Source of the DNA: Owenia fusiformis
Lineage: Eukaryota > Annelida > Polychaeta > Sabellida > Oweniidae
Assembly (NCBI GenBank): GCA_903813345.2
Contig: CAIIXF020000012.1
Span: 17,243,520 to 17,307,519 of the forward strand
Direction: 5' to 3'
Length of the DNA: 64,000 nt
Under the pieces are notes generated by a model. The model worked only from the letters and a program-made list of their open reading frames with translations. It searched no databases and was not told the DNA's origin. Positions 21,493 to 32,755 of this stretch are shown piece by piece (position 1 is the stretch's first letter; each line of letters begins with the position of its first letter). The position numbers and the translations under genes were made by a program.

Positions 21493-24400
21493 GTATGTAT
21501 ATTGTATACATGCCATCGACCAACAGTTCAATTCCCGAATATAAAGAATGTCTCAATCTTTTAGATGATTTATATAATATATATAGCCCAGAGGGCAATA
21601 TAATTCTGTGCGGCGATTTCAATGCACATTTGTCCAGAGATATCTGCCCTAGAATACAAGGGACCAGTAATTATAGAGGTAAATTGATTGAAACATTCTT
21701 AACTGAAAATAATCTATTATCGATCAATTGTCAAACATTAGCAACAGGTCCTTGGTTTACGTACTACAACGATGCAGTGCAAACATGTATTGATCACATC
21801 TTTATCAAAAATGCAGGTATAGATTGTATAAAAAAATGTGTAGTCCTAGATGACCATCCACTGAACTTATCTGATCATCATCCCATTTACCTCGTAATGT
21901 CGCTTAATCAGTTACCATTGAAATATATAGCAGACAGCATCCCTAGGCCCAACTGGAACAAAGCCAGTGAACAACATCTACTCTTATATAAGAATTATAT
22001 CGCAACTCGATTGAACCCCTGTTTAATTGAATGTGATACTGTTGACGACACAGAACAGCTCACCAATGAACTTACAAATATTCTGAGAAGTGCGTCAAAA
22101 CTCCATCTACCGAAATCTAAATATAAGCCCTTTCTCAAGCCATATTGGAAATCGCATGAACTTAAACCACTGCATGATAACATGAGGCATGCGCGGCAAA
22201 TATGGGTAGCAGCTGGTAAACCAAGGGGCAATCAGTTTGCCTCGTATTCCTCATACAAGCATGATAAAAGATTATTCTCTAATGCCTTAAGAATCGCCAA
22301 ATTACATTACGAACGTGAATTATACAACGACCTTGAATCCGCTGCAGAAGTTGACATTAATACATTTTACAAAGCAGTGCGCAACACAACAAATGGACCG
22401 TCAACCTGCCACGAACTTAAAATTGGAAGTGAGATTATAAGGGACCCAGATAGAATACGAGATGAATGGGCAAATTATTTTGAAAATCTTGGGAAGCCCA
22501 AAAGTTACCCCAATTTTGATGACAATTTTAAAGCTAAAATCGAACACGACCTCAAACAAATGAAGCGCGAAAGTACACTTAATGAAGACATTTATCTAAC
22601 CAACCCTATAACAGAAGATGAGGTAACAAAGGCGATGCAACATTTTAAAAATAATAAATCGCCTGGTCACGATCTTATAACAATTGAACACTTAAGACAC
22701 GGTGGTCAGATAGTACTTAAGGCTCTCACGGCGATTTATAATGGCATCGTGCAATCCGAAAAGGTTCCCCCGAGTCACAAACTAGGAGTCATGATAGCCA
22801 GACATAAAGGGAAAAATAAGGATCCATTGATCAAAGAAAATCACAGAGGTCTCACACTTACGCCAATCATTAACAAAATATGGGACCGTATAGTTCTAGG
22901 GCGATGGACATTCTCACCGCATGAATATCAATTCGCATACCAAAAAGGAGCCGGGAGTCAAATGGCACAGTTTGTTCATCAGGAAACCATCTACCATTAC
23001 ATTGAAAGAGGCAGCAAGGTGCATGTTGCATATTTAGATAATAAATCTGCCTTTGACCTCCTGTGGCGCGAGGGTCTCTTCTACAAGCTATATCAGCTTG
23101 GAGTAAACGCTAAACTATGGCGCATTATAATAGACAGCTATAGTAACACACGTGCGTCCTTTTTATATAATGGTAAACTGTCACGACCCTTCCACATTGA
23201 GCAAGGTACGGGTCAAGGCCGAGTGATGAGTACCTGGTGGTTCCTTATCTTCATTAATGACCTTATAAAGGAACTCTGTGAATTTTCAACTTCGGGTCTA
23301 TATGTAGGAAACACTTATATACCAACAATCTTGGTTGCTGATGACACTACCGTGATGTCAACAACAGTAAATGGTTTACAATGCTTATTGGATATCGTGT
23401 ATAACTACAGTAGCAAATGGCGTCTTGTATACCATGCAGGATCAGACAGCAAGAGTAAAATAATTACATATCCTGAAACAAAGAAGTCAATTTTAAAGAA
23501 CAAACTCACAAGACAATGGAAATTGGGACCAGACACAATCCCCGAAACAGATCAACACACATATATTGGCAATTTGATGGTGAGTGATCTGAGATCATCG
23601 GAACGAACGAAAATAGCTTGTAAAAAAGCCAAACAATCATTCCATGCTCTCAATAAAATTGGAATGAGAAACGGAGCCATGAATCCGCTAGCCTCGGTCA
23701 AAATATGGAAAACTGTCATAATCCCCTCTGCACTCTATGGTTCAGAACTATGGGGAAAATTAACCAAGTTTGAACTAAACAATCTTGAAATAACACAGAA
23801 ATACGTAGTGAAAACTATCCAGGGATATGGCAAAAGGACTTCATCAGCAATAGTACTAAGTACCCTAGGTCTATGGACAATGGAAGCTCAGATTAACAAA
23901 TCCAAATTATGCTTCCTTCACAGATTATGTACGTCAAATCCCAATTCCATCATAAAAACGATTCTACTGATCAGAATAAGTTCTTGGCTATTAAACATCT
24001 ATGACACACATTTAGGGTTCATACCAGATATTATTGAAGTGTTGTCAAAGTATGAAGTACTTTATGAAATATTCTCAGGCTATCTTCAATCTTTTACATT
24101 CCCCTCGAAGGCCAAATGGAAAAGCTATGTGAATGCTCAAATCAATATTAACGAAACTGGAAACTGGCAACGCTTGCTCTCCAATAATACAAAATTAAAC
24201 AGATTTGCGCAAATTCAGACTGAACTTAAACCAGCAATACATTGGGTAGCTGGCAGGAAATATCCTCTTAAAACATGGGCATTTGCAATACTTCTACATT
24301 TGGCTTCAAGGGAACTTCCAGATGACGATTTCAATACGCAATGTCTGAGGTGCGGTAGAACCACCAATGATACTGTCAAACACATGATAGTAGAATGTCA

Positions 24401-24822
24401 ATTTTTAATTGCATTAAGAAATGAAATGTATGAAAATATTATAAATAGCATCTCTGTGCATCAGTCATGTGAACTCCTAAACAGTGAAGATGACATAATC
24501 CTAGAATTTCTCCTTGGAGGACGCTCCGATATTTTGCATACAATTGATGATGCCACATCAATAAAATTGCTTAACATATGTGCAACATACATCAATATGA
24601 TGATGTACAGATTCACCAACACTTGTTTAGAATAATACTGCACAGGTAGTACAGATCATCTACCTATATTTTTAAAAGAAAGTCACACATCTGTACATAC
24701 TATGATACTATAAATAGTTTTCTTATTATAATTTTATTTTGATATAATGTAAATTGCTGCTTATTAATGTTGTAAATCTTCATAATGAAGGAAATAAATC
24801 AATACAATACAATACAATACAC
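21493..24822 (+). mobile_element. 5'-truncated LINE (non-LTR retrotransposon) in intron 4 of the EGF-VWD gene
   Basis: The element starts in the middle of an apurinic endonuclease domain and runs to a 3' tail of CAATA repeats at about 24,800-24,822. It is on the same strand as the host gene. Loss of the 5' part, including any first ORF, is the usual result of incomplete reverse transcription. The open frame without stops implies a recent insertion. The clade is not settled; the C-terminal Cys-His motif and the pentanucleotide tail fit a Jockey/I-like group, but this is a guess. Confidence 0.88.
21495..24635 (+). CDS. LINE endonuclease-reverse transcriptase, N-terminally truncated ORF2
   Basis: 1046 codons without a stop. 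The first ~135 residues hold the C-terminal half of an AP endonuclease: ILCGDFNAH, then an IDHIF segment and LSDHHPI. The central region is the reverse transcriptase: LDNKSAFD (motif A, about residue 512), GTGQGRVMS (motif B) and VADD (motif C, about residue 613, replacing the commoner YADD). The C-terminus has CLRCGRTTNDTVKHMIVEC, a CCHC-type knuckle typical of LINE ORF2. The true start codon is missing because the 5' end is lost, so the first ATG is only the start of the open stretch. The enzyme nicks target DNA and copies its own RNA there; this copy lacks half the endonuclease. Confidence 0.9.
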   Translation: MYIVYMPSTNSSIPEYKECLNLLDDLYNIYSPEGNIILCGDFNAHLSRDICPRIQGTSNYRGKLIETFLTENNLLSINCQTLATGPWFTYYNDAVQTCIDHIFIKNAGIDCIKKCVVLDDHPLNLSDHHPIYLVMSLNQLPLKYIADSIPRPNWNKASEQHLLLYKNYIATRLNPCLIECDTVDDTEQLTNELTNILRSASKLHLPKSKYKPFLKPYWKSHELKPLHDNMRHARQIWVAAGKPRGNQFASYSSYKHDKRLFSNALRIAKLHYERELYNDLESAAEVDINTFYKAVRNTTNGPSTCHELKIGSEIIRDPDRIRDEWANYFENLGKPKSYPNFDDNFKAKIEHDLKQMKRESTLNEDIYLTNPITEDEVTKAMQHFKNNKSPGHDLITIEHLRHGGQIVLKALTAIYNGIVQSEKVPPSHKLGVMIARHKGKNKDPLIKENHRGLTLTPIINKIWDRIVLGRWTFSPHEYQFAYQKGAGSQMAQFVHQETIYHYIERGSKVHVAYLDNKSAFDLLWREGLFYKLYQLGVNAKLWRIIIDSYSNTRASFLYNGKLSRPFHIEQGTGQGRVMSTWWFLIFINDLIKELCEFSTSGLYVGNTYIPTILVADDTTVMSTTVNGLQCLLDIVYNYSSKWRLVYHAGSDSKSKIITYPETKKSILKNKLTRQWKLGPDTIPETDQHTYIGNLMVSDLRSSERTKIACKKAKQSFHALNKIGMRNGAMNPLASVKIWKTVIIPSALYGSELWGKLTKFELNNLEITQKYVVKTIQGYGKRTSSAIVLSTLGLWTMEAQINKSKLCFLHRLCTSNPNSIIKTILLIRISSWLLNIYDTHLGFIPDIIEVLSKYEVLYEIFSGYLQSFTFPSKAKWKSYVNAQININETGNWQRLLSNNTKLNRFAQIQTELKPAIHWVAGRKYPLKTWAFAILLHLASRELPDDDFNTQCLRCGRTTNDTVKHMIVECQFLIALRNEMYENIINSISVHQSCELLNSEDDIILEFLLGGRSDILHTIDDATSIKLLNICATYINMMMYRFTNTCLE

Positions 24823-24944
24823 ATTTAGTGGTACCGTCTTTTCAAGACGCATAGGTGGCCCCTACAAACTCAATATGATAGACTTGAACATCCTCGATCA
24901 CATTTAATGGTACCGTCTTTTCAAGACGCATAGGTGACCCCTAT
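24821..24944. repeat. two copies of a 45-bp motif, period 79 bp
   Basis: ACATTTAGTGGTACCGTC at 24,821 recurs as ACATTTAATGGTACCGTC at 24,900, each followed by TTTTCAAGACGCATAGGTG. The first copy begins directly after the LINE tail. Confidence 0.8.
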
Positions 24945-25077
24945 AACCCATGGTTGAGATTCAGCTGGCTGTTGTCCTTAAGGCCAACATTCACAATAAC
25001 CATGCACCGGTGATGACGTTTTATATGTTCATATAAATTGACACAATTTCTGATCTCAGCACATGTCGTCATTGTAG

Positions 25078-25267
25078 ATTGATGATCAACAAATCACTGC
25101 TATACCAAGCGAACACTCACTAGGTATAGTAAATGGTCACGCCCTCAAAGCACACGTAAAAGATGGTGTTCGAGTTGAAATTGTGCCATATGGAATTGGA
25201 ATAGGTTTTGATGGGGAATCTGTTGCAAATGTGGATTTGAATAAATACTGGGAAAATAATGTAAGAG
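25078..25267 (+). CDS. exon 5: middle part of the VWD domain
   Basis: A CATTGTAG acceptor opens this 190-bp exon in phase 0. Encoded strands VNGHALKAHV, VRVEIVPYGIGIGFDG and VANVDLNKYW match the VWD beta-sheet pattern. The donor AGAG|GTAAGT is in phase 1, matching exon 6. Confidence 0.85.
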
Positions 25268-25742
25268 GTAAGTGACCTCCAGATGGGTCGATGCAACTTT
25301 TTATTGAACAGGATGACCTTGTAGATTGCAGCGTGTTATTTATGCAATACAATGTACGAATGTCATAATAAGTATTCGAACTTGACTGTATTTAAAGCCT
25401 TCTATAAACTGTGAATAAAGTCAATATTTCACCCGGTATTTATTCGTCGATACAACCCCTGGCAGTATGAGTCATAACGGCGGGCCGTAGTAATGGCGGG
25501 CCATAATGAATATTCAAAAATATTAAGTGAGTTTACATGTTCGAATCGTAATATAGAACTTAGATCAGTTATTGTATCGAGTAATGATTACCTGAGGACT
25601 AGGCACAAACGTTTTCGAACCCCTCACTCCCTTCAGGGGTGACATCCATATGCGCCATCATTTCAATCAAAAGTTATTTAAAAACACTTAGGTAAGTAGA
25701 TATTAAAAACTAATGATCTCTTATATGCAAAACAACTTATAG

Positions 25743-25884
25743 GGATGTGCGGTGACTATGATGGTAAGATTTATGACGATTACGTAACAAAACAGGGATA
25801 TGTCGTGAGACGTCGGGATGATAACAAGGGCACCCTTATAGGGAACAGTTGGAAAAAGGTTGACTCAGTTAAATATGACGAAGA
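25743..25884 (+). CDS. exon 6: C-terminal part of the VWD domain
   Basis: A CTTATAG acceptor yields RG|MCGDYDGKIYDDY, the CGNYDG-xxDD signature that ends VWD domains and helps bind calcium (D for N at the third place). Reading straight on gives GAA GAG TAA, but GTAAGA overlaps that stop as a good donor, and splicing after GA is in phase 2, exactly what the last exon requires. Retaining this intron would truncate the protein right after VWD. Confidence 0.83.
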
Positions 25885-26063
25885 GTAAGAGAATTTTATC
25901 AATCACGCGTGTCACTCGATTAAGATTAACTGTATGAAAGAAACGTTATGTTAACCTCATCTAACTATATATATTTCGTCACATCCTCCTATCGCAAACG
26001 CAACTATCCTAATTTTGCGCTTAAGATCTTGTTGGCCACTGATGATTGTACTTGTATTTGCAG

Positions 26064-26253
26064 AGCAAAAACGTGTAGAAACATCCCACTCCCTGCAGTT
26101 CCTGCATTAAGTGAATTACAAGATTGGGACGGTGAACTGTACGAAAAGGCAAAAACAACCTGTTCAAGCCTGTGTGGTTCCACGACAACAATTAGTTTTA
26201 GAAAATGCATTGCAAACTTCTTTTTCAGTGAAGACGTCGTCTCTAGTTGTTGA
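26064..26253 (+). CDS. exon 7: Cys-rich C8-like tail
   Basis: A TTTGCAG acceptor, phase 2, and TGA at 26,253. It encodes KTCRNIPLP and then a segment with CSSLCGS, FRKCIANFF and SSC at the end, five cysteines in all. Position after VWD and cysteine spacing suggest a short or divergent C8 module. An AATAAA lies 57 bp after the stop. Confidence 0.78.
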
Positions 26254-26309
26254 TTATACTTTGTTGAGGGGTAATTCTAAACAAATCATTCAATATCACT
26301 TAGTTGCGA

Positions 26310-26315
26310 AATAAA
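26310..26315 (+). terminator. poly(A) signal of the EGF-VWD gene
   Basis: AATAAA directly downstream of the last exon. Confidence 0.65.
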
Positions 26316-26319
26316 GACT

Positions 26320-26925
26320 CTTTTAAAACAATCAATTAGATCTAAAATATCATCATCGAGATGTTGCACCGTTGTTACACGGGTGTTGTTACAGAAGTAA
26401 ATGTGCAAACTCCTTCTCCAAATTTAAAAATATACCATAGTTGTATAAATAGATGGCAGCTACGTCGAAGTGATAAAATGCCATTTTTAGGGAAATGTCA
26501 TGCTCAACAGGACTTACAAAGATAGCTAGTATCATCCTGTCTCTTGCACGCGTGATGTTTAGAGACAAACTTTTCCTTTAAATGTTACACAGACGGTGTT
26601 TAATTTAGTGACAACCATAGGCTCAATGGCTCGTGCAAATACCACCACATCAGAATGTTGATAAATAGGATGATATGGTAAATAATATTTGTGCCAAAGT
26701 GTCGTTTCATCTCATGCACACTAATGTCTGTTGTTGTTTTCATAATCTTCGCCCATCTCTCTGACGTACACGACAGTTTTCGTTTCTTTTCAACACCCGA
26801 CTTTCCAATTGTATATCAAAATGTGCCATACGAATCAGTTTTGACTGCAAAGGAATATAAGTCGTATACCCTCTGTATATTGAAAAAAGTGCATAGTGCT
26901 TTACCAATCATTTCTTCATATATTC
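26320..26925. other. intergenic, no gene recognised
   Basis: An 89-codon frame at 26,691 begins with GTG and shows no domain; not annotated as a gene. Confidence 0.4.
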
Positions 26926-26928
26926 TGC

Positions 26929-27170
26929 ATTATCCTACACTTATTGTACTATATGTATAATAACATAAAAAATAGATTTGATATCTATTTGAAAAATAAA
27001 TAACCGGACGATATCGCTACGATATACTCCGGAAAACCAATATGCGGCTCCAGGATATCGTGACGATAGACTCCGCTTGTTTATTTCCTGACAAATTCAA
27101 CTATTTGACATGAAATTTATTTTTCATTGATATTAAACATTTAGTACACTACTAGTAAGTGTAGGATAAT
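26929..27170. mobile_element. MITE-like fold-back 1 (242 bp)
   Basis: ATTATCCTACACTTA at the left end is perfectly inverted at the right end (TAAGTGTAGGATAAT). Inside lie AAATAAATAACCGGA / TCCGCTTGTTTATTT and CCGGACGATATCG...CGATATACTCCGG, which pair imperfectly. No coding capacity. Confidence 0.7.
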
Positions 27171-27325
27171 AAGGACATCCTATGCCTTTTTCAGAATATC
27201 ATTTTAATCTGCTCGGTGATCTTGATATATGCACTCGTTCGCTTAGCTCTCTCGTGCAGATATCAATATCACCTCGTAGATAAAAATGATATTCCTCAAA
27301 ATCATAGTATATCCTTTAATTATCA
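27171..27325. repeat. fold-back 2, imperfect hairpin with ~70-nt arms
   Basis: Left arm GAATATCATTTTAATCTxC, GGTGATCTTGATATATGCAC pairs with right arm GTGCAGATATCAATATCACC, ...AAAATGATATTCC. It abuts fold-back 1. Confidence 0.7.
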
Positions 27326-27329
27326 TACC

Positions 27330-28980
27330 AAAAATTCAGAGGTACAATGAATGTTTGCTTTGACCAAATGGAGAAAATTCCAAAGGATTTTGTAAATATG
27401 GAAATAATTCACGAAATCGTTAGCAGGTTTTCCACCAGATGTTCACAATATTTACACGACTATACCTCCAAGAGTTAATTAATATTATACAAAATATATA
27501 CTGAAAATGTTTTGATTGATTAAGGACCATGCATTTTTTATTTATAGAGGGTATGGATTAAATTCACTGTTTCACGTTGACAAATAAAAATAGATTATAT
27601 AAAATTGCCACACAGGGTTTCATTAATAAAGAGTTTCCTTTAGTCAAAATTAGCCATCTATCTGAAACATGTACGAGTCTTTCAATATAACTTTTATGAG
27701 CTAGAAAAAGCAGGATTGGGTGTTCAGAAACAGAAACACCTATGTGTGTTGATGGTAATCCGTGACCGATATGAACTAACAATACCACGCTTTGATAGTT
27801 CTATTGCCAGCAATTCCAATGTATAATTACTTTCAACTTATCTGCTGTACAGTTTCTACATCGGATTAACATTAATTGTAAAACGATTGTGATGTAATAC
27901 CGCTGTGTCAATTAAAACATACCAAAGTAGGCCTATGTAAACATATCTGTAAATATACAATGTCGGCGAGGTAAACAGTAAACACATTGCGGCTAAAATA
28001 GATTTTTATGCACTTCTTGATATCAGTTCCGACAAATATAGGGACAGTTGTGTTTTATGATATGCATTGGGTTCCACATTATTCAATCTTATCGTCATTT
28101 GACAGGTTTATCTACAAAGCCATGTGTAGCGACAGACTGCTCACGTATGAAGCCCAATTCTAGAATTTACCACAACTGCCATTTAATTAACATGCTCCAG
28201 TTGGAACAGCATGATGTAATCTTAGTGTTCTCTGTTGTTAGAACTACAAAACGTATGAATGAATGCTTATTTTGGGATGCACTATGCACAGCCGTGCTTT
28301 CTCTTGGGACTGTTACGTACTCCTTCTGAAGTATTAGATAAATCGGAATGGTGCATACTCATTTATTTTAATTTACCCCATTATTAAGGTAAATTTATTA
28401 ACCCTAATCATATTCCACAATACAATTCTTCCATGGTCAATGAAGACTGAAAGTAGGCTAAAACCATAAGAATATGCATTTTTGCCGGATAAAATCCTTC
28501 GTGGATTTTCTTTCATGAAATAATTATAGCCTGCAAAATATAAGATATAGCACCAATATATAATACGGATAACAAGACCTCTTCATACCGTTGGTATTTT
28601 AGGATCCACTTTGCGCTGTCATACCGCAGAGTTCGCTGATCCACCTATAACCTCAGCTATACTACAGTCGCGTAAACTCTCATGGTATCATGAGGTATAG
28701 CAAGTACCCGCGCCCAGTAACTCTCATTAGAATTCATATTTGATGGGAGAATTTAATCCATATGTACTATAATCATGATATTCTTGCCTGCATCATGAAC
28801 TATGCATGCGCAGTAATTCACGATGCATAAATATTTAAGGATTCCAAGTAAATATAGATACATGTGTAAGTTATTGGAATTTCTAGCGGTCGGCAATATA
28901 TGATCCAATTGGGGAGTATTAGATTGATCACAGTGGGGCATAGAATCACCCTCTGAGGATAAGAGAATCAATCTAAGTGG
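27330..28980. other. intergenic, no gene recognised
   Basis: A 93-codon frame at 28,048 contains several cysteines but has no ATG start and no clear domain. Otherwise AT-rich sequence up to the gap. Confidence 0.45.
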
Positions 28981-28981
28981 A

Positions 28982-29481
28982 NNNNNNNNNNNNNNNNNNN
29001 NNNNNNNNNNNNNNNNNNNNNNNNNNNNNNNNNNNNNNNNNNNNNNNNNNNNNNNNNNNNNNNNNNNNNNNNNNNNNNNNNNNNNNNNNNNNNNNNNNNN
29101 NNNNNNNNNNNNNNNNNNNNNNNNNNNNNNNNNNNNNNNNNNNNNNNNNNNNNNNNNNNNNNNNNNNNNNNNNNNNNNNNNNNNNNNNNNNNNNNNNNNN
29201 NNNNNNNNNNNNNNNNNNNNNNNNNNNNNNNNNNNNNNNNNNNNNNNNNNNNNNNNNNNNNNNNNNNNNNNNNNNNNNNNNNNNNNNNNNNNNNNNNNNN
29301 NNNNNNNNNNNNNNNNNNNNNNNNNNNNNNNNNNNNNNNNNNNNNNNNNNNNNNNNNNNNNNNNNNNNNNNNNNNNNNNNNNNNNNNNNNNNNNNNNNNN
29401 NNNNNNNNNNNNNNNNNNNNNNNNNNNNNNNNNNNNNNNNNNNNNNNNNNNNNNNNNNNNNNNNNNNNNNNNNNNNNNNNN
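28982..29481. other. assembly gap (500 N)
   Basis: Exactly 500 unknown bases. Unique sequence lies to the left and satellite to the right, so the true left border and full length of the array are hidden. Confidence 0.99.
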
Positions 29482-31435
29482 TTAGGATACATTTTACATT
29501 TGCCCTTCCGATGACTTGTTGATTGGTCATTCTATTCGTGAGATATTGAGTATCTAATTTGTCGTACAAGTCTGATTTACTTTGGGCTATGTACGGAATG
29601 TCACTTTTCGGACCAGCTGTACATCGCACTGGTAGCAGCGACTAGTTTAATATATTGTGAGACGTTTATGTATATATTTTTACGTTTGCCAAAGGAGGGA
29701 TGTATCGATTGACTTCTCTGTTAGGGGATATATAATATCCAATTCGTCTTAAATCGCTAATGCAATTTGCGCTCTTGACGAAATGTCAATTTTCCGACCA
29801 GTCGTACGTCAAACTGGCACATGCCAGTCCTTTGCAATTTTGTGAGACGTTTAAGTATATATTTTGGAGTATGCTCTTGAATTGATTTAATGAATGATGT
29901 TCCCGTTCGTGATATATTTTATATCTAATTCGTCTTAAATCTATGATGCAGTTTGTGCTCTGGAGGAAATGTCAATTTTCGGACCAGTCGTACGTAACGC
30001 TGGTGGCAGCATGATATTTGTTATTTAATGAGATGTTTCAGGATACATTTTTACATTTGCCCTTCCGAGGTCTTGTTGATTGGTCATTCTATTCGTGAGA
30101 TATTGAGTATCTAATTTGTCGTACAAGTCTGATTTACTTTGGGCAATGTACGGAATGTCAATTTTCGGACCAGCTGTACATCGCACTGGTAGCAGCTACT
30201 AGTTTGATATATTGTGAGACGTTTATGTATATATTTTTACGATTGCCAAAGGAGGGATGTATCGATTGACTTCTCTGTTAGGGGGATATATAATATCCAA
30301 TTCGTCTTAAATCGCTTGTGCAATTTGCGCTCTTGACGAAATGTCCATTTTCCGACAAGTCGTACGTCAAACTGGCACATGCCAGTCCTTTGCAATTTTG
30401 TGAGACGTTTAAGTATATACTTTGGAGTATGCTCTTGAATTGATTTAATGAATGATGTTCCCGTTCGTGATATATTTATATCTAATTCGTCTTAATCTAT
30501 GATGCAGTTTGTGCTCTGGAGGAGAAATGTCAATTTTCGGACCAGTCGTACGTAACGCTGGTGGCAGCATGTCATTTGTTATTTAGTGAGATGTTTCAGG
30601 GTACATTTTTACATTTGCCCTACCGAGGACTTATTAATAGGTCATTCTTTTCGTGAGATATTGAGTATCTAATTTGTCGTACAAGTCTGATTTTACTTTG
30701 GGCCATGTACGGAATGTCAATTTTCGGACCAGCTGTACATCGCACTGGTAGCAGCGACTAGTTTGATATATTGTGAGACGTTTATGTATATATTTTTACG
30801 ATTGCCAAAGGAGGGATGTATCGATTGACTTATCTGTTAGGGGGATATAATATCCAATTCGTCTTAAATCGCTTATGCAATTAGCGCTCTTGAGGAAAAT
30901 GTCAATTTTCCGACCAGTCGTACGTTATACTGGTACATACAAGTCTTTTGCAATTTTGTGAGACGTTTAAGTATATATTTTGGAGTATACTCTTGAATGG
31001 ATTTAATGAATGATGTTCCCGTTCGTGATATATTTTATATCTAATTCGTCTTAAATCTATGATGCAGTTTGTGCTCTGGAGGAAATGTCAATTTTCGGAC
31101 CAGTCGTACGTAACGCTGGTGGCAGCATGATATTGTTATTTAGTGAGATGTTTTCAGAGTACATTTTTACATTTGCCCTACCGAGGACTTGTTGATTGGT
31201 CGTTCTATTCGTGAGATATTGAGTATCTAATTTGTCGTACAAGTCTGATTTACTTTGGGCTATGTACGGAATGTCAATTTTCGGACCAGCTGTACATCGC
31301 ACTGGTAGCAGCGACTAGTTTAATATATTGTGAGACGTTTATGTATATATTTTACGTTTGCCAAAGGAGGGATGTATCGATTGACTTCTCTGTTAGGGGG
31401 ATATATTAATATCCAATTCGTCTTAAATCGCTTAT
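29482..31435. repeat. satellite array, segment 1 (558-bp unit of three 186-bp monomers)
   Basis: Each 186-bp monomer carries GTCAATTTTCxGACCAG. Type A continues CTGTACATCGCACTGG, type B TCGTACGTCAxACTGG, type C TCGTACGTAACGCTGG. They always follow A-B-C. For example, at 38,337, 38,523 and 38,709 the motif starts are 186 bp apart. Segment 1 holds about 3.5 units and ends where a 1320-bp element is inserted. Confidence 0.97.
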
Positions 31436-32755
31436 GATACGACGTCAGATACTGTACATCGCGGCATTTTACTGCATTTTTAATTGCGTACTTACTTTTT
31501 AAAACCGCAATATCTCGACAGCAAATCATATTTTTTCTACAATTTTTCGTCATCAGTTGAACACGAATGTCCATGAAATATTTTGCCTATCAGAATTCCA
31601 AATAACTGATTGGGACTTTTTAAATGAGAATCACGCAAGCCGTATTATGCGACTTTCTATGCTAAAACCGGGTGTCGACTGTAACATTTTGAAGGAAAAG
31701 TGATTTTTAATTTTAAACGAAAAATGAAGATAACTTTTTCATTTCCCAACGGATCTTCTCAAATTTTCAAAATATTTAAATTCACCATTTTGGAAAAGAC
31801 AAACAGATTCTGTGTGATGACGTCATAATATAACAATGCTAACTTAACGCTTATTTTATGCAAAAAAAAGTGTCGACAGGCAGAATTTCGTACCCACAAG
31901 ATATATATTTTGATCAATTAAACATTAAATCGTTTGAAAGGTGAATTATTCTTTTTTGATTCCTGAAAGGCTATCATATTCTATATTTTTATCAAAAACT
32001 TATCATTTCGATTAAAATTCAGTCTGTAAGAAGTACAAATTGAAAGAAATATGAAGTGAAGCCATGTGAAAAATTCACAAAATTACGTTTCATTTTTTGA
32101 GTTCAAATATTTCTAATTAAGGGATAAACATTCAAAACTTTCCAATGTTTTTAGCATGGTCTTTTAAATATACCCCTTACTACATACAATAATTTCATTT
32201 ATTTGAACCAGTATATATTGAGATAGACAAGTTTTTATCACCGCAACCCCAAGTGAAGCCTTTACAAAATAAGACGTTACGCCGTTAGCGTATTATATGT
32301 TTTTCTTTATTATTCATTGCTTTAAATAAATAAACTAAATATTCGAGTAAAATAAATTACAAATAATGCATTTAACAATCCTAATATCTCCCGTCTGTGT
32401 TTTATCAGTTGAATATGACAAGGGGCATTGTGAAAGAGTCTAGAAAGACGGTGCGACAACGAGAGCGTAGGGCCGAAAAGCGCGACAAAGAAGAAAACGG
32501 GTAGGGTTTGAAATGTCTACTTTCTGGTGATTCTAATTCTGTATATCCGTGACACAACCTTTTTGAATATAGAATTGTATTGAAGCGCACATAATCTGAA
32601 CAAACTTGAAGTTTTAAGAAGATTCCACGAAAATTAAAACGTTTGCAATTACTTGGAGGAGCATTGCGCATATTTATCGCGTAAATCTTTGCATTTGTCG
32701 GTAAAATGAACAATTACACTGTTACGCCGTGAGGTACAGTATCTGACGTCGTATC
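31436..32755. mobile_element. non-autonomous DNA transposon (1320 bp) inside the satellite, TTAT duplication
   Basis: GATACGACGTCAGATACTGT at the left end is inverted perfectly at the right end, over 22 bp; with two mismatches the match extends to 29 bp. TTAT is present on both sides (31,432-35 and 32,756-59) and once at intact sites. No transposase frame. Superfamily not assigned. Confidence 0.88.

Noticed and set aside
28048-28329. Cys-containing 93-codon frame, briefly considered as a PAN-like exon
   Set aside because: No ATG start, cysteine spacing does not match well, and no paired splice sites support it.
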